Shown here: positions 39,505 through 49,800 of the stretch, piece by piece
Layout of the letters: every line of letters starts with the position of its first letter
Position numbering within the stretch: position 1 is the stretch's first letter
Origin: Myxococcales bacterium
Lineage (GTDB): Bacteria; Myxococcota_A; Polyangia; Polyangiales; Ga0077539
NCBI GenBank assembly: GCA_030652255.1
Contig: JAUSAZ010000163.1
Coordinates: 1 to 64,000, forward strand
Direction: 5' to 3'
DNA: 64,000 bases
The notes under the pieces: model-generated
Seen by the model: the letters and a program-made list of their open reading frames with translations, nothing else
Databases searched by the model: none
Told to the model about the DNA's origin: nothing
Program-made: the position numbers and the translations under genes

Positions 39505-40794
39505 TCACCCGTCGGTGACGCGCACCACGTGCCAGCTCTTGCGCCCCTTGCGGAGCGCGATGAAGCCGCCGGGGAGGAGGTCGTCGACGGTGAGCACGCG
39601 CTGCACGTCGGCCACCGCCACGCCGTTGATGGACGCGCCGCCCTGCCCCACGAAGGTGCGGGCCTCGGAGCGCGACTTGAACAGCCCCGCGTCGGCGAGC
39701 ACCTTCACGAAGCCCGCGTCCGGGGTGCCGAGCGAGGCCCTCGCGAGCGCGTGGTTGGGGGCGCTCTTGAAGGCCGCGGCGAGCTCGGCCGCGGCGAGCG
39801 CCCGCAGGTCGCCGCCCTGGAAGAGCAGGTCGGTGGTGCGCTGCGCGCTCGCGAGGGCGTCGGCGCCGTGGACGAAGCGGGTGACCGACGCGGCCAGGAG
39901 GCGCTGCGCGATGCGCTTCGCGGGCTCGGCGCGGTGCTCTGCGGCGGCGGCGGTGATGGCGTCGACGGGCTCGAGGGTGAGCGCGAGCAGGTAGCGCTCG
40001 ACGTCGTCGTCCGAGGCGTTGAGCCAGAACTGGTAGAACTCGTACGGGGACGTGAGCTCGGGGTCGAGCCACACGTTGCCCGCCTCGCTCTTGCCGAACT
40101 TCTTGCCGTCGCTGCGGGCGAGCAGCGGCGTGGTGAGCCCGAAGACCTCGGTGCCGCGCAGGCGCCGCACGAGGTCGACGCCGGACACGATGTTGCCCCA
40201 CTGGTCGCTGCCCCCGAGCTGGAGGCGGCAGCCGAAGCGGTCGTGCAGCGCGAGGAAGTCGTACGACTGGAGCAGCATGTAGCTGAACTCCGTGTACGAG
40301 ATGCCGTGCTCGCGCTGCTCCAGGCGGTTGCGCACGGAGTCGCGCTGCACCATCGCGTTGACCGAGAAGTGCTTGCCGACGTCGCGCAGGAACTCCAGCA
40401 GCCCGATGGACCCGAGCCACTCCGCGTTGTCGACGAGCACCGCGCCGGTCGCGCCGCCGTCGAAGTCGAGGTACTTCGAGAGCTGACCGCGGATGCCCGA
40501 GAGGTTCTCCGCGAGGCGCTCGGCGGACAGCATCGTGCGCTCGTCGGACTTGCCGCTCGGGTCGCCGATGAGCCCGGTGCCGCCGCCCACCAGCGCGATG
40601 GGGCGGTGCCCCGCCTGTTGGAGGCGCAGCAGCAGCAGGATCTGGAAGAGGCTGCCGACGTGCAGGCTGGCCGCCGTCGGGTCGAAGCCGATGTACCCGG
40701 TGACGGGCCCCGCCCCGAGCGCCTCGGCGAGGCCGGCCTCGTCCGAGACCGCCTGGAACAAGCCGCGCGCGCGGAGCTCTTCGATGAAGTTCAT
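39505..40794 (-). CDS. tyrS: Tyrosyl-tRNA synthetase
   Basis: A 429-residue class I aminoacyl-tRNA synthetase that charges tRNA-Tyr. The HIGH motif is HVGS (45-48), the tyrosine site includes the GSDQWGNI segment, and the KMSKS motif is KFGKS (about 231-235). A C-terminal S4 RNA-binding domain (about 365-429, [22 protein letters not shown]) is present. Length is typical of the bacterial TyrS type. It lies 9 bases after the ald gene on the same strand, so the two are probably one transcript. No T-box or other leader is visible. Confidence 0.95.
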   Translation of the reverse strand: MNFIEELRARGLFQAVSDEAGLAEALGAGPVTGYIGFDPTAASLHVGSLFQILLLLRLQQAGHRPIALVGGGTGLIGDPSGKSDERTMLSAERLAENLSGIRGQLSKYLDFDGGATGAVLVDNAEWLGSIGLLEFLRDVGKHFSVNAMVQRDSVRNRLEQREHGISYTEFSYMLLQSYDFLALHDRFGCRLQLGGSDQWGNIVSGVDLVRRLRGTEVFGLTTPLLARSDGKKFGKSEAGNVWLDPELTSPYEFYQFWLNASDDDVERYLLALTLEPVDAITAAAAEHRAEPAKRIAQRLLAASVTRFVHGADALASAQRTTDLLFQGGDLRALAAAELAAAFKSAPNHALARASLGTPDAGFVKVLADAGLFKSRSEARTFVGQGGASINGVAVADVQRVLTVDDLLPGGFIALRKGRKSWHVVRVTDG

Positions 40795-40803
40795 GGCGGG
40801 GTT

Positions 40804-41919
40804 TCAGCCGAGGGCGGTGGCCAGCGGGACGTAGTCCAGGCCGTGCGCCTGCGCGACGGCGTCGTAGGTGCACGCGCCGTCGAAGCAGTTGATGCCGAGG
40901 GCCAGCGCCGGGTCGCGCCTCGCGGCCTCGACGACGCCGTGCCGCGCGATGGCGATGGCGTAGCGGATGGTGGTGTTGGTGAGCGCGAAGGTGGACGTGT
41001 GCGCCACGGCGCCCGGCATGTTGGGCACGCAGTAGTGGATGACCCCGTCGACCTCGTAGGTGGGGTTGTCGTGGCTGGTGGGCCGCACCGTCTCGATGCA
41101 GCCGCCCTGGTCGACGGCGACGTCGACGATGACCGAGCCCTTCTCCATCTTGGAGACGAGCGCGCGGTCGACGAGGCGCGGGGCCACGGCGCCCGGCACG
41201 AGCACGGCGCCGATGACGAGGTCGGCCCGGGTGACCGCCTCCTCCAGGTTGGCGGGGTTGGAGTAGAGCGTCTCGATGGCGCCGCCGAAGATGTCTTCGA
41301 GGTAGTCCATGGTCTCGGACTTCACGTCGAGCACGGTGACCTGGGCGCCCATGCCGATGGCGATCTTCGCGGCGTTGCGGCCGACGACCCCGCCCCCGAG
41401 GATGGCGACGCGGCCGCGCCGGGTGCCCGGGACGCCGCCGAGCAGCACCCCTTTGCCCCCGCGCCACTTCTCCAGCGACGTGGCGCCGGCCTGGACGGCC
41501 ATGCGGCCTGCGACCTCGCTCATGGGGCGCAGCAGCGGCAGCGACCCGTCCGGGTGCTGGATGGTCTCGTAGGCCACCGCGCGCACCTTCTTCTCGATGA
41601 GCTTGCGCGTGAGCACGGGCTCGGCGGCGAGGTGGAGGTACGTGTAGATCACCAGCCCGGGGCGGAAGTACTCGAACTCCGCGGGCAGCGGCTCCTTCAC
41701 CTTCATGACCATGTCGGCGCGGTGCCACACCTCGCTCGCGGACTGCGCGATGGTGGCGCCGGCCTGCGTGAAGGCCTCGTCGCGCAGGCCCGACCCCTCG
41801 CCCGCGCGCGTCTCGACGAGCACCGAGTGCCCCTGGGCCACCAGCTGACGAACCCCCGCGGGCGTCATGCCGATGCGGTACTCACGGGTCTTGATCTCTT
41901 TCGGAACTCCAATGATCAC
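40804..41919 (-). CDS. ald: Alanine dehydrogenase
   Basis: A 371-residue enzyme that interconverts L-alanine and pyruvate plus ammonia with NAD. The N-terminus ([19 protein letters not shown]), the catalytic-region sequences [10 protein letters not shown] and [10 protein letters not shown], and the NAD-binding Rossmann motif [10 protein letters not shown] (about 175-184) are all family-typical, as is the length. The start is GTG at 41919 with GAGGAG 9 bases upstream. It is upstream of tyrS and divergent from an unknown gene at 42035. The enzyme is cytoplasmic and usually links alanine catabolism to energy or developmental metabolism. Confidence 0.95.
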   Translation of the reverse strand: MIIGVPKEIKTREYRIGMTPAGVRQLVAQGHSVLVETRAGEGSGLRDEAFTQAGATIAQSASEVWHRADMVMKVKEPLPAEFEYFRPGLVIYTYLHLAAEPVLTRKLIEKKVRAVAYETIQHPDGSLPLLRPMSEVAGRMAVQAGATSLEKWRGGKGVLLGGVPGTRRGRVAILGGGVVGRNAAKIAIGMGAQVTVLDVKSETMDYLEDIFGGAIETLYSNPANLEEAVTRADLVIGAVLVPGAVAPRLVDRALVSKMEKGSVIVDVAVDQGGCIETVRPTSHDNPTYEVDGVIHYCVPNMPGAVAHTSTFALTNTTIRYAIAIARHGVVEAARRDPALALGINCFDGACTYDAVAQAHGLDYVPLATALG

Positions 41920-42034
41920 GGCGCAGCGCTCCTCTCGATACCTTATGGGGCGCGGAGGATACCCCTAAACCGCCCGCGTCGGCGCAACCGCGTCGATGGT
42001 GAAGCGGCCCGCTTGGCGTTAGGGTCCGCCGCCC

Positions 42035-43069
42035 ATGCGCAAGGCCCTCTGGATCATCGCGGCGTTCGTGGCGCTGCTCGTCGTCGCCGTCGGGGCCGCG
42101 TGGCGCAGCGGCGTCGTGCGGGCGCCGTGGTCCCGCCGCTACGACCGGCTCGTCGAGCAGCTCCGCGACCGCGGCACCGTCGCCGTGCTGGGCGCCGTCC
42201 CCCTCGGGCTCCCCGCGATGGAGACCACCCTCCTCGCCGCCGACCGCGTGCCCGGCCTCGCCGCCGCGCTCCGCGCCGATGACGGCGTGGCGGTGGGCGC
42301 CATCCTCCAGCGCGCGCACCTCGACGGGCTGCTCGTGCGGGTCGACGGCACCGTCCGCGGCGGGGCCCCGACGAGCGTGGGCGCCCGCCTCGCGGCCCTC
42401 GCGCCGGTGAGCGGCCTGAGCGCGGCCTTCCTCGACGAGACCACCGCCCTCTACGAGCGCGACGAGCCCATCACCATGAGCCCCGAGGACGCCCGGCGCC
42501 TCGTCTCCGTCGCCCGCCTCGTGCTCTCCGGCGCGGCCTCGCCCTCCGAGCGGATCTTCCCGGAGTCGCTGCGCCGCGCCCGCTCCGTGGAGGTCGGCAT
42601 CGTGGTGCGCGACGGCGACGCCCCGCTGCTCTGGCGCTCGACCCGCGGCGGCTCCGTGGCGCGGGCGATGCTCGACGGCAGCTTCGCCATCATCAACCGC
42701 TGGAGCTCGCCCCTCCAGGACCGCTACGGCCGCCTCCGCGACGCGCTGCTCACCCGGCGCATCACCGTGTCGCTCTTCCACGACAAGGGCGTGCTCGGCG
42801 CGCGAACGCCGGAGTTCCTACGGCGCGCGGCCCCGGCGCCGGGCTGGTCGGTGGGCTTCGAGCGCATGGCCAGCTGGGAGTACGTGCTCCCCACGCTCCC
42901 CGGCGCGGCCCCGACCGACCCGGTGGCCGCGCTGCGCACGCTGGCCCTGGAGCGCGCGGTCCCGGCGCCGGGCTACCTGCGCCCGGACGTCACCGTCTAC
43001 CGCTTCCGCGCGGTGCAGCTCATCGAGCAGGCGCCCTTCGGCGAGGTGCAGGTGGTGGGCGCCCCGTAA
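42035..43069 (+). CDS. Hypothetical membrane-anchored protein
   Basis: A 344-residue protein of unknown family. One N-terminal transmembrane helix (MRKALWIIAAFVALLVVAVG) acts as a signal anchor, with the rest probably periplasmic. The body has mixed alpha/beta character (VAVLGAVPLG, VEVGIVVRDG, FAIINRWSSP, ITVSLFHDKG) and ends in a beta segment (YRFRAVQLIEQAPF). No catalytic motif is obvious. It diverges from ald (115-base gap) and converges on the degenerate transglutaminase-like gene with a 10-base gap. Confidence 0.65.
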   Translation: MRKALWIIAAFVALLVVAVGAAWRSGVVRAPWSRRYDRLVEQLRDRGTVAVLGAVPLGLPAMETTLLAADRVPGLAAALRADDGVAVGAILQRAHLDGLLVRVDGTVRGGAPTSVGARLAALAPVSGLSAAFLDETTALYERDEPITMSPEDARRLVSVARLVLSGAASPSERIFPESLRRARSVEVGIVVRDGDAPLLWRSTRGGSVARAMLDGSFAIINRWSSPLQDRYGRLRDALLTRRITVSLFHDKGVLGARTPEFLRRAAPAPGWSVGFERMASWEYVLPTLPGAAPTDPVAALRTLALERAVPAPGYLRPDVTVYRFRAVQLIEQAPFGEVQVVGAP

Positions 43070-43079
43070 GGGAGAGCCT

Positions 43080-46000
43080 TCAGGGGCGGAGGGTGATCGC
43101 GACCTCGCGGGTGTCCGCGGTGTCGAGGGCCCGCAGGGCGGTCGCGAAGGCGGGGTAGTCGCTCGGCGCGACGCGGCCGGTGGGGACCACCACGCGGCGC
43201 TCGACGCTGAAGCCGCCGGGCTGGGCCAACCAGCGCAGCGACCAGCGCACACCGCCGACGGACTCCTCGCTGGCGTCCGCGGGCAGCGCGCCCACCGTGG
43301 CCCCCTCCGGGAGGCGCACGGTCAGCGAGAGCGAGGCGTTCACCGGGTCGCCGTTCCACTGCGGGAAGCGGCGCTCGGGCAGCTCGGCGTAGGCGCGGCC
43401 CGCCTCGGCGCGGAACATCCCGTCGAAGCGCAGCCGCCCGGCGTCGCGCCGCGCGATGCCCGGCGCCCGGAAGGTGTACCGGAACACCATGTCCGCCTCG
43501 AGGTCCTCGGTGCCCTCCACGGTGAGCGACTCCAGCGTCGCGCCGCTCACCATCGCCCCGACGTAGGCCTCGAACTGCCGGTCGCGGTTGGCCGCGTCGA
43601 GGCGCCGCATCGCCGCCCGCGCGCCCGTCGCGGCGTAGCCCCGCAGTCGCTCGAGCACCGTCGCGCGACCCGATCCGTCGGGCGAGAGCGCCAGGTTGAC
43701 CGTGAGCTGCCGGCCGTGCGCGGCTATGTCGAGCGCCGAGACCCGCGAGCGCGGCGCCCCCGCGGTGAGCAGCAGCGCCTCGCCGCCCGCCGTCGCCGGC
43801 GGGACGTAGAGCGTCGGGGCGTTGGCGTCCGCGGCGGTCACCCAGCGCTCGCCCGCCTCGGTGCGCACCCGCAGGAGGAGCGACTGGTAGGTCTCGTCGT
43901 CGGCGAGCGTCGAGGGCGTGGAGTCGCCGCTCCCCTGGCGCACGAGGGCGATGTCGCAGGGCACGTCGACCTGCTTCAGCAGGTAGCAGAGCACCCGGGT
44001 GCGATGCCCCGCGCGCGCGGCGAGCATGCGCGGCGCGACTTCGAAGGGCGTCCCGGAGCCCTCCTGCTGGATGTTGTCGAGCACCCAGTGGTGCAGCTGC
44101 TGGAGGCGCTGCCCCGGGGTGCGCGCCGTGCGCGTGATCCGCCGCGCGAGGGCGACGGCCTCGGGGTCCGCCGGGTCCTGCTCGATGAGGCGGGAGCGCA
44201 GGGCGTCCACGAGGCGCTCCCAGGTGGCGCCGTAGCCCGCCGCGACGCTCGGGATGAACTCCCGCGCCGCCACCGAGCGCGGCTCCGGGGTCATCCGGTC
44301 GCTATGCCGGACGAGCCAGCGGTACTCGAGCAGCCCCCCGCGCTCGGTGCGCGCCAGCGGCGGCGCCGGGCCGCGCGGGTCGATGGTGAGCTCCATCTCC
44401 CGCGGCACCACGGCGACGTACTCCGTGCGGTCGTAGGGCACCTCGAAGCCGCGGAAATAGAAGCGGTCGGAGGAGAAGCCCCCGGGCGCCGCGTCCGACG
44501 GCGGGAGCGTGCGCACGTACTCGAACTCCAGCGCGTCGCCGGGGCGCAGGTCGGGCAGCGAGAGCGAGTCCTTGCCGGCGATCTCCTCGGGCTCGAGCAC
44601 CCGACCGTCGGCCTTGAGCGTGCGGATGCGCCACAGCGTCGCCCCCGGCGGCAGCTGGAACTCCCCGAACGCGTCGGCCCCCTCCTGCGTCTGCACCCGC
44701 ACCACGTTGTGCGTGAGCTCCAGCGCCGAGCCGTCGGGGTAGGTGCGGCGCACGGTGTAGTCGAGCACCAGCACCGCCGCGCTCTCGTAGGTGTGCCCCG
44801 ACGCCTCGAAGTCGCGCAGCACCCGCCGCCCGTCCTGGCGCCACGGCTGGAGGTCCTCCCGCCCCGCGAGGAACGACCTCAGCCGATAGAGCGACGCGAG
44901 CTCCGCCGGGCGCCGCGCCAGCTCCTGGTTGAGCAGCGCCCTCGCCTCGTCGGGTCGCCCCGTGGCGAGGTCGAGGTCCGCGAGGTCGGCCCGCAGCGCG
45001 TCGTCCTCGGGCATCTCCGCCAGCAGCGCCCTCGCGGCGGCCCGTGCCTCCTCGCGCCGCCCGCTCGCCCGCAGCAGCTCCACCTGCGCCCGCCGCAGCC
45101 CGCGGCCCTCCGGGTCGTCCGCGAGCAGGCGCTCGTACTCCTGCGCCGCCGCGTCGAAGCGCCGCATCCGCAGCGCCACCGAGGCCGGCGCGTCGGAGAG
45201 CGCGTCGCAGCGCCGGATCTCGTCCGCCAGCGCCGACTCCGCCGCGCCGTCGCCGTGCCGCTGCGCGAGCGACAGCTGCAGCCGCACGGGCCAGCACACC
45301 GCGGGCAGCCGCTCCCTTACCCGGTCGAGTAAAGTTCGGGCCTCGCCGTCCCAGTTGCGGTCCATGAGCCGGGTCGCGAGGTCGGAGAGCACCTCGGGGT
45401 TTTCCGGGAAGCGCCGCGCCGCGTCGCGCGACAGCGTGAGGGCCTCGTCGCCGCGCTCATCCTCGGAGGCCATGCGCGCGAGGGCCAGCGCCGGGAAGTA
45501 CGCCTGCGGGTCGCCCCGCCCCGCGCGCTCGAAGGCGTCGCGGGCGCGGTCGCGGGCCTGCGCCGGCGGGACGAAGGGGTCGGCCTGCGCCACCGAGCCC
45601 CACGCGATGAGTGTGGTGGGCGTGGCCGCGTCGCCGAGCAGGGTGCGCAGGAGCTCGCGCGCCGCGATGGGGTGCCGACGCGAGAAGGCCAGCTCGGCGA
45701 GCACGTAGCGCTCGAAGGCCCCTGCGCCGGCGGTCGGGAGGAAGGCGTCGTCCGCGGGCGACGGCGGCACCGGCAGCACCCGCGGCGGCACCGGGGCCGC
45801 CGAGCGCTGGGCGGGCGAGAAGGTCGCGACGGCGTGGCCCGCGAGGTCGGTGACCGTCGCGATGACCAGGGGCGAGTGGTAGGTGCTCGCGACCTTGATG
45901 CGCAGCGTGTGTGAGCCCGCCGGGAGCCGCAGCCGCGCCTCGGCGACGGCCCCGACGGCCGAGCGCCGCGGGTCGATGCCCCCCACGGGAACGCCATCGA

Positions 46001-46865
46001 CGAGCACGGCGAAGAGGTTGGGCGACTCGACGCGGACGGAGACCGTCTCCTCGCGCGGGAGCGTGAAGTCCGTGGCCGCGTAGAGCACGCCCGTGAGCGT
46101 GACCCCGCGCCCCAGGTTGGCCGCGCAGCCGCGGGCCCGCACGGTGTAGGTCGGCTGGAGCCCGCGCCCCGGCCCGAGGTCGTAGGCCGCCTGGAGGGGG
46201 CCGCTGCCGTCGGGGTCGAGCGCCTCGTCGAAGCGCAGCATCGGCAGCGGGCCGAAGGGGCCGGCGATGGTCCACGCGGTGACGCAGCCCGACGCGGCCG
46301 TCCAGCGGGCGGCGGCCTCGCGGTCGCCGGCCTCGCGGGCCCAGCGCACCGCGGTCTCGACGAGCTCGGTCGCGGCGGCCGCGCCGAGGCGCCCGGGGTC
46401 CGTCGCCACCGCGTCGATGAGGCGGCGGAAGGGCGTCGCGAAGTCGCGCACGTCGCCGCGCAGCGAGACGAGCTTCGGGGCCACGGCCTCGGCGATGGCG
46501 GGGGCCATCGGGTCGGCGCTCGTCCGCCCGGCCTCGACGGCGGCGCACCAGGCGACCAGCGCACGCTCGAAGTCGCCGCGCTGGGCCGCCACGAGCCCCT
46601 CGGCGAAGCGCACCCGCGGATCGCCCGGCCGCGCGCGCACCAGCGCGTCGATGCCCGACGTGGCCGCGGAGAGGGACCCACCGGGCGCGACCAGCTCGGC
46701 GAGCGTGGCGTCGACGGACGCGGGCGAGTCGGGCGCCGAGCCCGCGGCGCGGCGGCGGAGCTCGGCGATGGAGGGCGCGGCCGGCGCCGGGCGCGGATGG
46801 TGCGAGCAGGCCGAGACCACCAGCGCGAGCGCGAGGCACGCGGAAACCTTCGGGAGACGGATCAT
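43080..46865 (-). CDS. TPR/DUF3857 lipoprotein with degenerate transglutaminase domain
   Basis: A 1,261-residue lipoprotein with its lipobox at Cys20 (VVSAC). Residues about 30-650 are mainly TPR-like helices with a beta domain (about 195-330, PA14/galactose-binding-like, VRVESPNLFAVLVDG). A DUF3857 region (about 700-850) and a transglutaminase-like fold (about 890-1040) follow, then a C-terminal beta domain. At the catalytic position the sibling's GDC is GHR (Arg955), and the His position is also changed, so it is probably inactive. Its ATG overlaps the stop of the sibling gene (ATGA). It may serve as a binding partner of the active protein. Confidence 0.8.
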   Translation of the reverse strand: MIRLPKVSACLALALVVSACSHHPRPAPAAPSIAELRRRAAGSAPDSPASVDATLAELVAPGGSLSAATSGIDALVRARPGDPRVRFAEGLVAAQRGDFERALVAWCAAVEAGRTSADPMAPAIAEAVAPKLVSLRGDVRDFATPFRRLIDAVATDPGRLGAAAATELVETAVRWAREAGDREAAARWTAASGCVTAWTIAGPFGPLPMLRFDEALDPDGSGPLQAAYDLGPGRGLQPTYTVRARGCAANLGRGVTLTGVLYAATDFTLPREETVSVRVESPNLFAVLVDGVPVGGIDPRRSAVGAVAEARLRLPAGSHTLRIKVASTYHSPLVIATVTDLAGHAVATFSPAQRSAAPVPPRVLPVPPSPADDAFLPTAGAGAFERYVLAELAFSRRHPIAARELLRTLLGDAATPTTLIAWGSVAQADPFVPPAQARDRARDAFERAGRGDPQAYFPALALARMASEDERGDEALTLSRDAARRFPENPEVLSDLATRLMDRNWDGEARTLLDRVRERLPAVCWPVRLQLSLAQRHGDGAAESALADEIRRCDALSDAPASVALRMRRFDAAAQEYERLLADDPEGRGLRRAQVELLRASGRREEARAAARALLAEMPEDDALRADLADLDLATGRPDEARALLNQELARRPAELASLYRLRSFLAGREDLQPWRQDGRRVLRDFEASGHTYESAAVLVLDYTVRRTYPDGSALELTHNVVRVQTQEGADAFGEFQLPPGATLWRIRTLKADGRVLEPEEIAGKDSLSLPDLRPGDALEFEYVRTLPPSDAAPGGFSSDRFYFRGFEVPYDRTEYVAVVPREMELTIDPRGPAPPLARTERGGLLEYRWLVRHSDRMTPEPRSVAAREFIPSVAAGYGATWERLVDALRSRLIEQDPADPEAVALARRITRTARTPGQRLQQLHHWVLDNIQQEGSGTPFEVAPRMLAARAGHRTRVLCYLLKQVDVPCDIALVRQGSGDSTPSTLADDETYQSLLLRVRTEAGERWVTAADANAPTLYVPPATAGGEALLLTAGAPRSRVSALDIAAHGRQLTVNLALSPDGSGRATVLERLRGYAATGARAAMRRLDAANRDRQFEAYVGAMVSGATLESLTVEGTEDLEADMVFRYTFRAPGIARRDAGRLRFDGMFRAEAGRAYAELPERRFPQWNGDPVNASLSLTVRLPEGATVGALPADASEESVGGVRWSLRWLAQPGGFSVERRVVVPTGRVAPSDYPAFATALRALDTADTREVAITLRP

Positions 46866-49800
46866 CGGGACTCCTCCGCCCGGCCCGCCGCGGGGAGCCG
46901 GAGCACGATGCGCCGCGCGACGGCGTCGTCGACGGCCTGACAGAACTCCCGGAACGCCCCGTACTCCGCGGGCGGCACCCGGTCGCGGGAGAGCACGGTC
47001 ACCCGCCGCACCGCGAGGGTGTTGCCCTGCGCCGTGATCGCGTACTCGAAGCGCCCGAAGGGCCCCTCCAGCCGCACCGGCGGCGGCACCTCCACCACGC
47101 TCGCGCCGGGCGGCAGCCGGATGACGCGCGACTCCTCGATCATGCTCGGCACGCCCAGCACCAGGTCGTGCGCGCGCGTCGAGCGCGTGGCGAAGCGCCG
47201 CGTGAGCTGCACCGGCGAGGCCCCGTAGAGCAGCACCGTGTCACCCTGGCGGGTGCCGATGCTCGGCACCGTCGCCTCGTAGGTGAGGCGCACCGGGCGC
47301 TCGACGTCCTCGATGCCCTCGGCGCGCACCGAGGTCACGCGCACGCCCGGCAGCAGCTCGCGCAGGTCGTCCTCGATGCGCTCCACCCGGGTGGCCTGCG
47401 CCTCCAGGCGGTTGCGCGCGCCCGCCGCGTTGGGGCCGCGAAGCTCCTGGGTGACGGTCAGCGCCGCGCCGCCGTCGGCCCGCAGCGTGAGCTCGGCGGT
47501 CGCAACGGTGCGATTACGATCGGGTGTATACACGGGCGTCTGGACCAGGCGGGCGTTGCCGCGGCCGTCGACCAGGAGGGCCATCACCCCCTGGTCGCCG
47601 CCGGGCAGCTCGTCGACGCCGCTGTGCTGCGCGGTGCCGTCGAGGAAGAGGTCGAGCGAGGGCACGTACGCGATCGCGTGGTCGAAGACCGCGAGGGAGG
47701 CGGGCTCGGTGGCGATGTTGCCGTTGTGCCGGGTGCGCAGGAGCACGAGCGACGCCTCGATGCCCGCCTCGCGGAGCATGGTGACGATCACCGACGCCTT
47801 GTCCTTGCAGTCGCCGAAGCCGCGCGCGCAGATCTGCGGCACCAGGTAGGGCTTGAAGCCGTGGATGCCGAACTCCAGCGCCACGTAGCGGGTGTGGGCG
47901 ATGACCCAGTTGTAGATGGCCCGCACCTTCGCGCGGTCGTCGGGGAGTCCGCGGGTGATGTCGCGCACCACGCCGCGCAGGCGGTCGTCGGCCACGAGCT
48001 GGTCGCGCACGAGGCCCCAGTACCAGCGGCCCACGGCGGCCCAGTCGCGGTAGGTGCTCACGTGGAGGTAGGCCGCGCGCTCGGCGAATCCCGGCGCGTG
48101 GTCCTCCGGCGGTACCGCGGGGACGTCCTCGGCGGTCCAGGTGCGCACGGTGGCGTCGCCGTCGACGCGGGAGGTGGCCGTCACCGCGCGCCCGCCCGGC
48201 AGCGCCGCGGTGTGCACGAACATCTCGCGCGTGGTGGGCGCGCGCAGCACGTAGCGCCAGCGGTCGCGCGGCACGCTCGCCTGGATGAACTGGAAGTCGC
48301 CGAAGTAGTCGGCGAAGGCGTTGCGGGGCGAGACGTCGTCCACCCGCCACTGGAGCTCGACCACGTCGCCCGGCCGCAGGTCGGGGAAGGTCACCTGCAC
48401 CACGCGGTTGGAGAAGTACATCCGCGCCGACGGGTCGCTCGTCGAGGCGAACTCCTGCACCTGCGTGCCCTCCTGCACGCCCCCGTCGCGGCGGTGCACC
48501 CTCGCCGCCCGTAGCGCGAAGCGCTGGGAGTCCGGGTCGTACTGCATGGTGTAGGCGCGGCCGTCGCGGGCGCCCTGCGCGGTGCGCACCTCGTAGGCGA
48601 TCTGCCGGAAGGTCCCCGAGAGCCCGTTGGGGTACACCGTGCGCGCGGTGAGCTCGGTGAGCGTCGCGACGTTGAAGGTCTCCTGCGCCGCGACCTCCCC
48701 CCGCCGCCGCAAGAACTCCGCCGAGGCCTCGGCCTCCGCCTCGTCGGGCCGCGCCTGCGCCGGCGCGAGCGCCTCGAGGTGCCGCCGGATCGTCGCGTCC
48801 TGCGGCCGCAGCAAGAGCGCCCTTTGGAGCGACTCCCGCGCGGCGTCCACCCGCGCGAGCCGCTCCTCCAACGCCCCCTTGGCGCTCCAGAGCGCGGGCT
48901 CGTCCGGGGCGATCTCCAGCGCGCGGCCCAGCGTGGCCACGGCCCGGTCGCCCTCCCCCACGGACTCCAGCAGCTCCGCCGCCATCGAGTAGGCGTCGAG
49001 GCGCCCCCGGTCGAGGCCCACGATCTCGTCGGCCAGCGCCGTCACCGCCGCGCGGTCGCCCCGCTGCCGCGCGTCCCGCGCCAGCGCCTCCCAGGGCTCC
49101 GCGTCGCCCGCCCGCACCTGCGAGAGCGCCCGCCGCAGCCGCTGCGCCGACGCGCCCTGCTGGGCCCGCTCGGCCATGTGCATCGCCGCGCGCAGCACCC
49201 CCGGCGCCCGGGGCGCCCGCGCCGCGAGCGCGCTCAGCTCCTCGAAGGCCGCCAGCGGCAGCCCGATCGTCTCCAGCACCCGGGCGTGCTCGACCGCGGC
49301 CTCGAGCCCGAGGTCGTCCGCCCGCAGCGAGGCCTCCAGGTACGGCAGCGCCTCCTCGGCGTAGCCGCCGCCGCGCCGGTCGCGCCCCACGGCGAGCAGC
49401 ACCCGCGGGTCGGCGGGGGCGAGCGCGTACGCCTGGCGCAGCGCCTCCATCCGCCGCCCGCGGTCGGTGGTCGTCGCCGCGGCGAGCATCCACCGTACGG
49501 GCGTGGGCGCCGCCCGCGCGCTGCGCTCGGCGAAGTCCGCGGCGTGCGCGTCGTTGGCGTCGTCCGAGCCGGTGAGCACCAGGTAGCGGGCGATGCGCTC
49601 GAGGTCCTCCGCGCGGGTCGATCGGTCGGCGAGGGAGCGCAGGCGCGCGAAGGTGCTCACCGACGCAGGCAGCGCCGGTGCCGCGCCCGCCGGGGCCGTG
49701 AGCACCGGGGCGACCGCCGGGTCGGCGCTGGCCTCCAGCCGCAGCGCGGCGCCGTCGGGCCGGGTGAAGCGCGCATAGAAGGCCATGCCCCGCTCGTCGG

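Noticed and set aside
36750-39518. A 922-codon plus-strand frame opposite the cysteine-repeat lipoprotein
   Set aside because: It is Arg/Ala/Gly/Val-rich without features and is the reverse complement of the cysteine repeats.
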